Shown piece by piece: positions 37,801 to 52,800 of a stretch of DNA of 64,000 nt (positions within the stretch are counted from its first letter, which is position 1; the number at the start of each line of letters is the position of its first letter). The notes below the pieces were generated by a model. The model had not been told where the DNA came from and ran no database searches. It worked only from the letters and a program-made list of their open reading frames with translations. The DNA is from Mimachlamys varia. Its lineage: Eukaryota > Mollusca > Bivalvia > Pectinida > Pectinidae. A program made the position numbers and the translations under genes. The stretch lies in assembly GCA_947623455.1 (NCBI GenBank), contig OX392545.1:28905001-28969000 (forward strand), in the 5' to 3' direction.

Positions 37801-40800
37801 AAACATTTGAAGGCCTGGAAATCAAACGATATACCAGCGGCTCCAACCGGCAAAGCGGGTGAACCTCGTTTCTTCCTGCCACTAACTCCTCCACTACCCT
37901 TAACTAAAAAAAGGAAGAAACGTTAATGATAAATAAAAAATGAATTTGACACATGCAAGTGATTAAAAAACAAATCAATAAATAAACCAATAAACAAACA
38001 GAAACAATCCCTTTGGAGATATATGCTTTCTCAGTCTGACATCATCATTTTGTTCTCATTGAGTTGTATGTAAACAAAGTTTTTAACAAAATGAAAGTAT
38101 TTTCTGGCACCGCATAATCATTGCCACTGACTTCCTAGAGAGCAAACCAAATATCGGTACGGCCCTAAAATACAAATGAATGTTTATATATATTAATTGA
38201 GCAGATATGCGTTATGAGTCTTTTTTTCCGAACAATTTTCGAACAGTAAGTCAAGTGTTGACAAAATCACATTTATTACGTCGCAATAGCGATTGGTGAC
38301 ATTAAAATGGTAAATGTTAATATAGTTTCATGACAACATTTGCCTTTGAAATGCTTTATAATGGAAAGATACAGAATACACGTGAGCATTAAAATGTTGA
38401 CAAGAAAATGTCTACATCGCACTTTTATTTCATAAAAAAAAATATTATCTTCTGTATTAGAAGCTTGCTGTCAAATCGAAGTTCAAATAATAAACGATGA
38501 TAAAAAGACTTGGATTTTAAAGTATGTCATACGTCTGGTATGACTCGTGATAAAACAATTCATGAGTTATATTTTTTACTATATATAAAACTTACCGAGA
38601 ATTGTGATCTCGTCGGTATAATGATCGTAAGTCCAGTCTCCGTTGATGTGAGTGTTAGCGTCTAGAGGAACGTCAGACGAATCGACAAACCCACGAGCAT
38701 CAGTCTTAAGTCTGTCTGGCTTCTTGTTCACCTTTTGACGCAGAAAGATGTGGTCGTTGTTCTGCAATAAGGCACATAATTAAATTATTTACAAATTGTA
38801 AATCTGAAAAAATGGGTTAAAATATGAACAAAAGAAATATTTACACGTAAAAGTACAAGAAAAGTAGACAACATGTTCCGGAAGAGTAAGCGCTTTCTGC
38901 TTCATCGACGACACCCGCCATGTAAATCTTGGTCACGCCAAAGTAAAGATTAGGTTCTCAAAGTGAGATCCGAGTTATCATTCTCAATCACAACATGTAA
39001 ACACCCTAATGAGCATACCAAAAAACGTTATATCAAACAAAAATACATAATAGTTCTCCTTGAGACAAAGTTGGCAACCATAAACCTTAATCATTGTTCT
39101 GATCAACATGCATCTCTCGAATTCTCGTGTAGTAATTTTGTTTGTCAGCAGTCTACATCTATTACGAAATATTGATGGAATGGAAATCATCGTGTTTATC
39201 GTATAGCCTAATAGCCAGCCGTTCATTTTGGTCATAGTTAAAGTAGAAATCGAGATAAGCAGCTGATGTAGAGGAGTATGTTGTGTTCAGATGGGTATAT
39301 ACGATCGACGTGGTCAGCAAAGGTTTTTTTTATAGACAAAAATAGATATAAACCCTTTGTATTTGATTATTTCTCTCAGTAACTATACCACATTAAGAGC
39401 ACAAAAGCACTCGAAAAGTGGAATCCATCTGTGAGATTCCTGTAAAATATGATACGTTCTTATATCAAAGACGTGAATAAGAGCAGATGTGAATTTTTGT
39501 GGTAAGTTTTTAACTATCCAAGATAAACAAACTAACAAAAATTGCCCATGACTAATGTATTATCATTTACCAATTCATATCTAATACACATTTGCAGTTT
39601 TTACTCTTTATCCTAATGTTAATGTAGTGATATGCTATATTTTTAAGTGGAAAAAGTCAACTTACCTCAAAATTATAGAATACTCCAGAGAAACTGAGAT
39701 TCGTTTGGGTGGCTGCGTCAACAAATGCAATATTATATGTTTCACCACTAACGACGTCAAGAATCCAGCCCTTTTTGTGCGTGATACGTTTGTCACGATG
39801 CTCAGCCAGGGAAGATCCGTATTGGTTTGTCCAATTCGATTGTTTGAAATCAAGAGATTTAGGAAAAATGTCATTGAAACCAAATCTATGGAACTTTACC
39901 GCAGAAGGACAAACGCTGGCTGGTATACCAAAATTAAATTCGGGGAAATTTACACAGCTTGGTGGAAGAGTGCCAGTAGTCGGAATGACTTTACAATTTG
40001 CACTGTTACATAGCGTGCCATCCTGATCCACAAGAATTCCCTCAAATTGCCATTCAAAACGGCCGCGATTTGGAGAATTTGTCCAGGTGAGACCTGATGT
40101 TCCATGAGTGAACCCACCACACTGGTCTGAACAAGTTCCATCAATTCTTGTCCAAGTGAAAACAGAACAGCTCGATCTGTCAAAATTCACAAATTCTACA
40201 TTGTTTATCTGGAAGCCAAAACCGTACGGAATCACAACAGCTCCATTTGAACATACAGAACCACCTGAAAACGACGCATGTCCGACAATAAGCGAATCCT
40301 TGACTGCAGCTTCGTTTGAAGGATTCGATAAATCCTCACCTTCTACAATAAGCTTGCCTTCAAATCCAGCTTTTTTATTCGATACCGCTTGGATATTGCT
40401 AAATTGCAGTGCACCAGTGTTTACGGTTTCCACGCCCTTCTCATTATTCCAGGTAAAGAACGTATCGAAGACGACAGGTGTTGGCGCCGTAGAACCACAA
40501 ATACCGCCTACTCTAGGCGTATAGGTTGGGAAGATCCAGAGACCAAACCAGCCAAAAGAGTGGGCAGAGTTGTTGTAGAATCCTCCTAACGTGACCAATT
40601 TCGGGCAGACTGTTTCGGTGAATGACGGACCTTCTGGGTGGTCGTGCATGCGGTACCAGAATCCAAAGTGACTGCCACCAGCAGCATGGTTGTGCTGGAT
40701 TGTGTTGTTAGGATTTGTGACCCAAAACGAGGCCGGGGTGACATCATCATTAAGCAGACTCGAACTCTCGCGAACAAATATAGCAAGATTGTACTGGATT

Positions 40801-43800
40801 GTGTTGCCATTTTCTATACCGTCTTCCAGGAAGAAAGCGCCGCCCATGATATTATAGATAACAATGTGTTCGACCAGCAGGTTGTGTGTGCCATGTATGT
40901 TTACAGCACGGTTGAATGTTTCATGAATACCCAATCCACGGGCGTAACATGGTGACATGTCGCCATTGAGATGGAAATGAAGTGGATAACGCCCCAATCT
41001 GAATGCCTGACCCATATGATATAATTCCACATACTGCAGGCGGCCGATAGACCTGTGTGTGTCAAATTCTGGTGCGTGAATCATGACCTGCCCTCCAAAC
41101 TGATCACTGCCCATTTCTTCTCCAAAACGTCCCTGAAAGCATGTCTGAGTGGCAAATTCACCTGTTGAAAAAAGAAAGAAGAATGCTACAAGTGTGATAA
41201 TTTTACAGATGATTCTATAAAAATATGTGTTTCTTAAAAGACGGCTTGTAATTAAACTTGATCCACTAAAACATAATGGTTTGATCCTCACTATACCTAC
41301 CAGTGTCGAAGCCGTCAGGACATGCTTCAATTTTCTCAATCCACTGTGCATCACTGTTACCCTGCACCTTAACGTTATGTGTCAAAAGACCAACTTCAGC
41401 TGCAAAATCTAAGGTGGCTGCATTTGAGCTTGTTCCAAAACTTTCTGTAACAGCCATATGGCTATATGCCAGGTTTGAGTCCAGGGTAAGGGTCTTTTGA
41501 TCACCGGCGATCGCTGTGATAGTCCTCTGTTCGTTCTGAGATTGAGATTTGAAATCGCCAGTTGTTGCTATGACTATTTTGTCTCCAACATTCCAATTGA
41601 CGGCTAGGTCGAGCTTGATAACATTTGTGCCAGCTGCGGCAGTTTCTGATAGCTTCGTCCACGTAATAGGTGTGGGTATACCTAAAGTAAATAAAACATA
41701 ATTATAGGGAATGTCACCTTTTAAGATCTAGCAGAAAATCATTGACGTTTATGGGACTTTTGAATTAAATAAATGTTATTTTGTTTATTTTGATTATATC
41801 ATAAACCTACCTGCAATTTACATATATCATTGGTATGGATCATACATCTTTCAAGCCTATTGTTCATATACGTATGAGTGTTTCTGTTATATTTAAATTG
41901 GATAAAAAAAAGTGATAGAATTGATAGCCGTAAAGATCTCAATTTTACCATGCAGGTCCAGGGTTCCTTCACGGACAGCCAAAGTCTTGGTACCATATAT
42001 AGGGAGTTCTTTACTATGTTGATTTCCATACAATGTAATCGTGGCTTTGTTCTGAAAGGGCGCTTGCTCTGTTCCAACCTGAAGATCAATTTCACACACA
42101 TTATTATTACAAATTATGTGATGCTGCAAAATAATTGCTTTCATTTGTAATACTAAGGGACCTTCCACAGGTATCGTTTTCCATGAATATTATCGTACCT
42201 CTAAAATTAAATTTTTGTAAAAATATTGAATTTAAAATAATGCAAAAAACATTAATTCAGTATCATGCAAGGTAAGATTTTTAAAACCGTTCGCATAAAT
42301 CAGGACATTTTTGAAAAATACCTTGATGAGAATGCATAATTTTTTTAGAGAGTACCAAGAGTTAACAAAATCATAATTGGGACATGATTAAACTTAAAAA
42401 ATATGAACAAAAGAAAGATTTGCATTGCAACCATTGTAAGGAAGTTTGGTATCGTATTTAATAGGCTGATCTTTTCTTCGCATCTGCATTTACTTCTGTG
42501 CAAGTTCCTATTAAAGTGATTATTCCTATTTAAAACATTTTTGGAAATAGGGCTATTTTGAAAAAGAGAAGAATACCTTCACGGGATAACGGAGCTGTTT
42601 TTTTATAAGATAAGAAGAATAGATAAACAGATGACCGTTAACTAAATTGCAGAAACACGTTCAGAGTTATCAAGATAAACTTTACCTGAAACAAACCACC
42701 GTTTGTAATTAGGACAATTTCAGACTTCAATTCGACGTCTTGGTTGTCATCGAAAATGAGTTCTCCCCCTTGAATGAGAAGCATTTTGAGAACGCTAGTG
42801 GTTGTGTCTAAGTAGATCGTTTGACCGGCTTGGATAACGACAAGGTCACCATCTGTGGGCAGTGACACACCTCCCCATGTATAGACTGAGGACCAAACGT
42901 CTACGTAGTGGAAATCTGCTGCTGTCTGTGGTAAAAATAAATTACATTATTATATATTTGTTTAATAAGGGATATATCGCAATGATCCCCCAGACTCACC
43001 GAAAGCAAAACAAGTTGTTACATGGTTTATCAGAACAAGACCAGACCAATGTAACGTGGTTTATCAGTTGTTCAGAAACATGTTGCTCAAACTACATTGT
43101 ACTGTATTTGATTCGAAATGCAATTTGTTCAAAACAATTTGCATTGAAACTTCAGCAGTAAGACAATCTACCTAACAGAAATTCTGTTTGACTCAGAACA
43201 TGCAATTTAATTTCAAAATAACCAACACAGCAATGTCTCTCGATTTTATATAGCCTACTTTTTGAACAAGCAAGTTTTGTTTTGTGTTTTAAGTACACAA
43301 GTCGTTCATAACTATGAAACCTAATAGTAGACCACTAGCCGGAGTTTTAAACTTAAATGACAGTAACATACCTGTACGGCCTGACCATTCCCGGCAATCT
43401 CCACCCGGACCTTCCCTCGAACAGAAGCAGAGATCGAACCAGTGTCACACACAATTTGGTTGTTGCTGACAGTGTCCACCACACACACACTTCCTTCTAT
43501 CGTTACGGCACAATCCGACTTGGTAGTCCTGATTAAGAAAAAAATAGAAAGTGTCTTAAAAAATAGCTTCTCCTTCTTACCTTTCATTACGAATCCGGAA
43601 GAACCTTAGGTAATCAAATTAGATATACTAGAATATTTTTTTGAAAGATGGGGAATTGTCATGCTATTAAATAGTGTTTACTATAACATTTAAATACAAA
43701 GAAAATTTTCAAATAATTGTTTATGATTTTTGAAAATATATGTGTTGTTTTATAGGACTCAGTCATGGTAAAGAAATGTAAACAATATCGCTTTCTAAAA

Positions 43801-46800
43801 CTATTTTGTGCTTGTTTGGTTATACTTACCCGAACCCGGAGCCCGACACTGTGATACGGGTACCTCCTCCTGTCCCACCACGTGTTGGGGTCACACCAGT
43901 GATTTCCGGTGTTTTCGTCGAGTCATATGTGTAGCTAAGAGTCTGGGTGATAGCGTTCACGATGACCACTACGCTACATGACTGGGTTGTGGTGCCTATA
44001 GATCAAAAAGCAACATATTGCAATTCACTCTTCCGGAACACCTGGTCTTATTCTCTTGTACGTTTTACAGGGGTCTCCATGTAAAGCTTTCCTTTGTTCA
44101 TATTTTGCCCCTGGTTTAATCGCTTTTGAGTTCGGATTATGATTTTGTTAACGCTTAGGCATTCTCTTATTTATTATCAACTCAACAAGGATGTATGATG
44201 TATGCAAATAACTATTAATTCTACAATTTGTGTCAGTCTCAATTATCTTTTTCAAAAAGATCTACCAACAAGCATACGAGATTACATGAACAATGCATGC
44301 CCCCGACTGGCCCCGCAAATAAATTACATTCCTGAAACTAAAACTCTTTTTATTCTTTATACAAATGTGCAGTTTGATGAAAACCCAAGTAGAAGTGAAG
44401 TCAGTACCGACAATTATTCTCTTTATATAGGAAATGTGACCCGAAAAACTAAGATGTTTTGATTCTTTAAAGATATGTGCAGTTTGATGAAAAGTTCTAT
44501 AAATAGGTACAGTGAACTTGGCCTTGACCCGACATCTCTGAAACGCGAACTCGTTAATGCAGTTTGATGAAAATCCATGACGATTTGTAGCCCTTGGGTG
44601 CTGACAATAATTGTCTAATCATTGAAAAATTAACCTTGACCCGAAAACCATGCAACTCGACCTCGTCAACGGTCTTTTAATCCCTTACAAGCATTTGAAA
44701 TTGGATGAAAAATATGACGTCTTGAGAGATAAACTACAGGGGACAGACGGAGACAGACAAACATATAGAGTATAGCCCCCACCCTTCCCGGGAAAGGGAC
44801 TTATAACCAAACCTATAAAATGTCAAAGCAATAGTTACACATAAAATGAACTGTACTCATTCATTTAAACAACATTTATATTAGGATAACAAAAGTATAT
44901 CTATACATCACAATACCACATGAGTATTTTTTTTAATTCAAGAAACGTGGCCGGTGGTATCAAACAGACGACATATCAATTGGTAGAAAGAAGACTAGAA
45001 TTATCCATTGAATCGATTGTATGGGTATGAACAAAAGTGTAGAAAATGTGGAAGACGTTTTCTTTAGACAACAATTAAACCCCCGGTACTATGTTTTCTC
45101 CATACGTACTAGAGGCAGTAGGCGTGACACAGATAAACTGGGTTTCTGTGGAAGCCTGTACTGTAGACTGGACACAGGGCACTGAACAGATGGTCACTGT
45201 GGTCGTGTTGTCAAATCCTGAACCGGATATGGTCACGATTTGGTTGCCATTGGTACTTCCTGCAAAAAAAAACGTGTCAAATTTACGAATAATTCATTAC
45301 TTTCCTGTCAAAGCACTACTAGATCGCACAACATTACACGGTGTGACATGAGCGCAGCAAGTGTTCTGAGAGATAAGCGTCGTCAGCGTCATTGACGACA
45401 CCCATCATTCATTTCATCGCTACGTCACATTCATATAAATGTGAGGGCCTATATATATATGTTTAAATCATAACAAGTCGATATTCTAATGAACATATCT
45501 AAAAAGTCTTACTTCATAGCATACATAAATACAAAATGTGAGTCAACGAGACCAAGCTGGCGACTAAACATTTTTTTTCATTTTCTTCGTTAACCTGCAC
45601 CTCTCGAATACTTTGTCGTGAGGTAATCGCCGGAAGCCGACATATATTACAAAACTTTTGATATTTAGAGAAAGCCTAACAATAACGAATCTATTGCGAC
45701 CTGTTTACACCATAGAATGGAAAATATCTACATTTATTTATATCAAGAAAGAAGAATCCTTTCATATTTAATTTATATGATTCTTCCTCCTAGCAGATTA
45801 GGTTTCTACTTATCTAGTGTAATGGGCATATTGTTTTCGGCAAACTTCTACAACACGTAGATATCAGTATAACCTGTCATACGAAAGCCTGACCGTTTAC
45901 ACCTTTCCATTTAGTTTCGGTATTTACATCGTATACTGTACACTTCACGCAATTATGATTTTTTCATGAAGGTTATTGCCCTTGTCTACCTTGAAGGTTA
46001 CGTGAAATTCCAAAACAAAAACATAACACGCTCAATTTATATAGGCGAACTGGGGTAATAGTTTTAAATCATCGATTATTTCTGATTGGCGATTCACTCT
46101 ATGGAATATAATATGTACTAAGACTTTACAACTTTTATATTTGATATTGGTTTTGTGACCACATGTCTACACTATTAACTTCTTTGCTAGTTGCACATTG
46201 TAATAAATCTTACCTGAATTTGGACTTATACCAGAAGCAGTCATGTCGAAGGTAAACATCTTATCGTTATTTGACAATCCGCTGCCTGCAACATCCACGA
46301 TCATTTCATAGCTACCGGCTTTGTAGTTTCCAACAGTGCACTGAATAGCAGTCGTCGAGGCCGATGTTAAGGTACATTCTCGCCCTCCAAGAGTGACGGT
46401 GTTGTCACCTACGGTTGCCCCGAAGTTTGTGCCACTGAGTGTGACGGTGTCTCCTGAGGATCCGGATGTCGGCGATACAGATGATATCACGGGTGTGGCT
46501 CCAACAGTGAAACTAAAGTTCTCAGCGCTGTAGGCTGTGCCTCCTGAAGTGACGATGAGATCAAGGTTGCTACCGGTAGCATGCGCGACAGTCTTGCAGA
46601 CGATCTGAGAGAGCGAAACTGAGGTCACGGGACAGTTGGTGCCATCAATAGTAACTCCTGATCCTTGTGCAAACCCGTTCCCAATTATTGTAACGTCAGT
46701 TCCACCGTTGGTACTGCCGGCTGCAGGACTGACAGATGTTATCACAGACTGACTAGTTACAGTAACAGATGATGGGTCATGCTTGGCTCGTCCTTTCTGT

Positions 46801-49800
46801 GCAATGTCTAATATCAAAGAATGAACCCCAATTGGTACAGCAGAAATCGTACATTCGACGGCGGTGGTCGTAGCTGCAGTCACAGTGCATTCCTCACCTC
46901 CAACAGTCACACTTACATCACTGGTAGAACCACCCAACCTTTTTCCTGTGATCGTCAAAGTAGTTGACGTCCCATCAAGTGACGTAGGTGAGACTGATTC
47001 AACGCTAGCAGTAGACGCAAGATCATAAGTAAAGTCACAGGAGTTGGCATCGCATTCTGCAGGCATCATCTGGCTTCCAATTTTGACTTTGACCTCAACT
47101 GCCTTTGCACCGTCCGTGATAGACTTTGGAGTAGAACAAACAATAGCTGTGTAGGAAAGAGAAGTGATGGGACAAGCATAACCCCCTATCGTTACTGTGA
47201 CATCAACATCTGGGGTGGCTCCCTGAAATCCTGCTCCAGTAATGGTAAGTTGAGCGTTTCCTTCAAGAGAACCTAAAACTGGCGAGAAACTGGAAATGAC
47301 AGGAATGGCAGCGAATGTCCTTGTTAACTGTCCGGGAATAGCTATTCGTGCGCTTCCAAGGTTTCCGACACGGACATCTAGTGCCTGTTGAACAGCGACA
47401 GGAGGACTAGTGGAAGAGTCAAGTTTACATGTCACAGATGATGATGATCCGGCGGAAACTGTACAAGAGTCACTTCCAAACTTCACCTCGTTTTGACAAG
47501 TGGCCGAGGACAGCCCTGTCCCAGTTAATACTATATCATCATTGGCTGTTCCGTTATTCCGGTTCATGGCTGTTACTGTAGGCGTGAGACAAGACCAGAA
47601 TTTGAAGTTGAATTTGGCAGGGTCTCCACCTGTTGGTGAAGCATCTGAACATCCAGAGATTGGGCTTACGGTATCAGCACATGACCCAGACCCTGAGGGG
47701 TTGCTCACACCTGGGCAGGAGACAGGAAACAAAGTTGTTAATTTGTTTAGTACCTTCCTATAAATGTTGACACGTTAATATCGCATACATTTATGTTTTT
47801 ATTCACATAAAGGAATGTGGATTACAGATTTATTTTGTAAAAACTCAGAATTGCAATCAACCAGGCAACAGCCCAACCCAGCACCTGCTTATAACATTCA
47901 ACATGAAAAAGTCCTTATTCAAAATATATATCACTGAACAACATTGTGTTTGTGGAACTAGCATATTGAAGACCAGGAAAAATAAATGATGTTAGAGAAT
48001 CAATTCGACAACTTAGGAATAAGAGTGATACAACAACGTTGAAGTTGTGATAATGTTTAAAGTTCATGAAATTTGACAACTAAATCTTCTGATATATTAT
48101 CACCAGAGTTCATAAATCATTTTATCATTGCATATCGTGGGTTAATAATAAAATTGTACTCCTACCTGAGTTCTTGTCGTAAGCAGCCTCGATTCCGTCG
48201 ATCTTGACACCCAGGTCACCGACATACGACGCTTTATTTGTCACCTGCACGGACCCCCGGAACCACGTAGTTGTGTATATATCAGCATAATCACTCCAAT
48301 AGTAGTTCGTTCCAAGTGTATTAAACTTGAACTCAAAGGCACCTGTTCAGAGAAGGTGAGTTATAACAGATGTAAAAACAGGCTGATTATAGCATCTTAC
48401 CCTAATACAGATAAGTTATATAAGAGCATTAGTGAAAATATAAAATTAATTATATGTGTATAAAATTTTTGTGAAAATGTATACTTGTATACCATTTTAG
48501 TTCTAAAATAATACAGAAAAAGTAAGTTTTGGTGACCAATACATTTGTTTTTTGTAACACAATTTTCAAAGATGAGCGCGAAAATGCATACCGGAAACTA
48601 TCACCCTGTCAAATGTTCATCCTACGCCGGTAAATTCCGTTTCCGTTCTGAGTTAACGCGGCCCATTCCGCGTAATAACTATACATAGTTTATTGTATAC
48701 CTATCGTTAACGCCTTGAAAAAGTGTACCACACTTAGAAGGGCGAAATGACATCAGTTAAACTATACTGTCGATATCAGCTCGATAATTCAACATATACT
48801 GAAAACGATCTTGTTTTGATCAACTCAAGGTCATGGCCTAATTGTAGTGTAAAACCGAATTGAAACAAATCAGCATACGGATGAAGTTACACATTAGCAA
48901 TACTTGCCCTATAAAGCAATATACATAAACTGTTATTCGCGCAACCATAATTAAACGCATGCTTTCAGTCCCAATATCTCTATTAAGGTAACCGTTAAAA
49001 TATACACCTGTATGTTTAGAGTATCCCATTGACTGCCAAATGTAAATGTTTAATGAAGCACAACATGTCTACACAATAATATGTAGGTATGTTGGTTAGC
49101 TATGATCACAGTAGAGACTGTGACGCAATTAATTATGTAGACAAATACATCTTATTTATTGGAGGATAAATAGTATTGTAGGAACAAACACGACAGGTTT
49201 GAGGACCTGCCTGTCTGTTTTGTTATTTATGTTTTTGTTGTGATAACATTTTGGTTTTTTGTTCTCTGGAATAAATATATGTTCTGTGAACACGTGATAA
49301 ATATATGTTCTGTGAACACGTGATAAATATATGTTATGTGAACTCGTGATAAATATCTGTTATGTGAACATGTGTTAAATATCTGTTATGTGAACACGTG
49401 ATAAATATCTGTATTGTGAACACGTGATAAATATATGTTCTGTGAACACGTGATGAATATTTGTTCTGTGAACACGTGATGAATATTTGTTCTGTGAACA
49501 CGTGATAAATATCTGTTATATGAACACGTGATAAATATCTGTTATGTGAACACGTGATAAATATATGTTCTTTGAACACCTGATAAGTACATGTTCGGCG
49601 GTTGTTCTATTGGTTAACATTGATGTTAACTAATTATAAAACAACTTTACCTGTTTAACGGTGTAAATGTCCAATGTGAACCAATGCGATTATTCTATTG
49701 GCTAATATTACTGTTATGTTAACTAATCAGCGTTACCTGTTTTAGTACCGGTAGGGCCACTGCTAAAACCCTCGGGTTCAGCTACTGTAGAACTAGCGTT

Positions 49801-52800
49801 TGTGGTCTGTTGTACTCTGGGATTCATCCCTGCAACCCAAGTAGGGTAGTCCCATCGCCAACGTACCGTGTCCCCAAGATTGACCTCTATGTTCTTAGGG
49901 TTCCAGGCATAACCGATGCCATATTCTGTAGACAAAGCATGTTTTTAATTTCACAATATTTTGCGAAACATAGATCATTACTAATTGATTTAATTCATAT
50001 TTTGCTCCTTTAATTTTGAATATTTCGCTTTCGAAAGTGCTACTTTATATCTTAGGTTCAATCCATTTTTCCATCTAGAAAACGTCGTAAAAATAAACGG
50101 CATTTGATGTTCTTATTAATATAAACTTATCATATCTAGTCAAGTAATTCTCACCGAAGTGTGACCCCTGGTTATCGACCTGATGGATCCTCCCAGTGTC
50201 GCCAATTTTGCAAACAATTTGAGTTGAGGTAGCCGTAGATGCGTCCACCTCACAAGTATGACCTCCAATCTTGATTTCAGCATCAGCACCCAGACCCTCG
50301 CCGGTGATCGTGACCTTAGTCCCTCCGTGAAGTGATCCCTGAAGTGGGTATACGTTGGTCACTTTCAAGATGTAACTTACTGAAGGTACGGCAGATGTGC
50401 TGTCAAACAGAGATTAATGTTTACAGTAAAAACATACTTAAAAAAATTATTACACTTTTACCAGTGAAATATCGGAAATCATTCATTCTATAGAAGTGAT
50501 ATTTTTCACAAGTGAGAAATATGATAAGGAAATTATAACTTTTTCTGATTTGACCAATCAGAACGCTGCTTACAAAAAAACGTTTAAAAAAAATTAAAAG
50601 TTGCCACTGTAGATTGTGCTATAAAAATGTAATAAACAGAATATCTAACAGTATCTTCAGTAATACCAATCATGTTAAATGCTGCGAACTCGTGAAAAAT
50701 ATTTGGTATTAGTGAAGTGTAATCTTTATAAACGTACTAAAATTATACAATATTATCAACCATATCTAATTAGTGATATGGATTGATTATACTATATCAT
50801 TTAGCATATAATGTCCGTTGGTATCCAAGTAAGTATACCAATGTTATATATATTTGTTATTACCCCATACGATATGGTCTATGAGCCCTGCTTTTGTTTG
50901 TATGTTTCAATTGTGACATCATGCATTGGGCATCGCAAACTTTAGAGTAATTTCCTATTGCCGCTTGATAAAATTCATGGTTGTATGCAAAGTGTCGTAT
51001 TACACGTAAAACTATCATCTTTCTTATGTGATTACAAAATTACACTCGTTTCAATTTAATATGGTATACATGAAACTCAAATTCGCTAAATGAAAAAAGT
51101 CGTTTGTGAAACAGTAAATTAATATGTTAGATTGAAATCACGTTTCACGTTACCTTGTGAGAACAGCAGCGCCATCTGTCCCTACGATCAACTGGGCAGG
51201 ATGTTCTCCAGGAGCAAGAGAGGGCAGTGTCGCAGTCACTTGTGTGTTTGAATAACTCAAAGTAGAGACAGTGGTACCACCGATCATCAGAGTGCCAGAG
51301 CTGCCGAATCCTGATCCATCAATTGTCAAAGTACCTCCACCTGATGTTAAATATAAGTATAGATAAAAACACATTACAATGTTTGTTAGATACAAATAAG
51401 GCGATGATTACCACAGTCGTTTGCCTAAAGAAATGCTTAGATTATTTTATCCCAGTATAGGTTTAACTAAATTAGTCGATTTTTCCCTTTTTTAAATAAA
51501 AATATTCCAGTATTACAGGTCCACCTGATGTCAAGTACAAGCATAAACGGTTTGTTAGATACAAAATATGGCAACGATTACACCGCTTGTCTGACTAAAC
51601 AATATTTTAAGTTCACTGTTTTATTTCTATATGCATGGTTATATTCCAGTACAGGCTTCAACTAAATAACTTGAGTTTTTTTTAATGGAATTATCCAGTT
51701 GAACAGTCGATCGGTAATCGATTCGAAAACTAAGAAAATAAAAGAAAATGGTTTCTTCTTTAACAAAATTGTCCATTGTCAAATAATTCATCAGAAAATG
51801 CCTCTGCTGAGGTTGTTGTGTATTGTATATATTTGTTATATATTTTAAATTGAACAAAATATTATAATAAATGATAAGTATCACACGATAGAGTCCTAGC
51901 GTATGATGTTTGAAATAGCTGACGACATTATAACGTTTTACTGACCTTTAACCCCTGATGACGCTGGGGTGATGGAAGTGACCTGCGCAGTGATGCTGGA
52001 GTCGTATGTAAATGAACTTGAGGCTGTGGAGGAGGCTACACCGGTCATAGCTACAACAACTGATACGGCGCCTGCAGAGGTCTGAAAATAAATATTTTGA
52101 TCTAAGCTAATCAAGTTTAATTGACAATGTTGAGAGAGGTGTGATATTATAGTTGTCTGTAATATCACAAGTACTTCCTGAATTTCCATACAATGAAGAT
52201 ATGTTTAACTTATTTTTCTCTTATATCTACCATCTCTTTGCGTGATGTACCACATACAGAGTGATTGCTGAATGCATTTGACTGCATGATAATATTTTGA
52301 TATTAACCTAATTGTCGAAATCATATGTTTAGTGCCCGATACGTTCACGTTCTCTGCTACCTGAAATATGTAATGAACAACAGATTGTTTAAGGTGGCTA
52401 TTTGATTAGCTCCTGATGTTACAAACCAGCCCATCACTTCACTGATATCTGTCTTGTTACGATTACATAAGTTTTCATCCAAGCTTAATAACAAGTTTCC
52501 CTGCCGTAATTTCAATCTCACCTTCGCAGATGTCACCAGATGAGGAAACTGTTCAGTTGATGCATGGCGAAAGTAACCTAAAAATCCCTCCATTTTGTGA
52601 ATTTAAGTGGTTGAACTCATGAAATGACCATAGAGTAGTAATGAAACCTTTCTCCTGGTAGTCAATGATGATAGGATAATAACTTCACTGACCTTTGGGG
52701 GTATAATACACACAAGCTGATCAGTCGTCCTAGCAATGACTGGACATTCTTGACCCCCTACGGTCACTGTTGCGTCGTTCCTAAAGCCATATCCTTCCAC

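Noticed and set aside
39627..40589. Plus-strand open frames overlapping the large PKHD1L1 exon
   Set aside because: They are antisense shadows of exon 30, whose minus-strand frame shows clear beta-helix homology.
39666..41161. Hyaluronidase function for the first beta-helix, by analogy with CEMIP and TMEM2
   Set aside because: The fold and several motifs are shared, but the activity is not established for fibrocystin-L, so only the domain is claimed.
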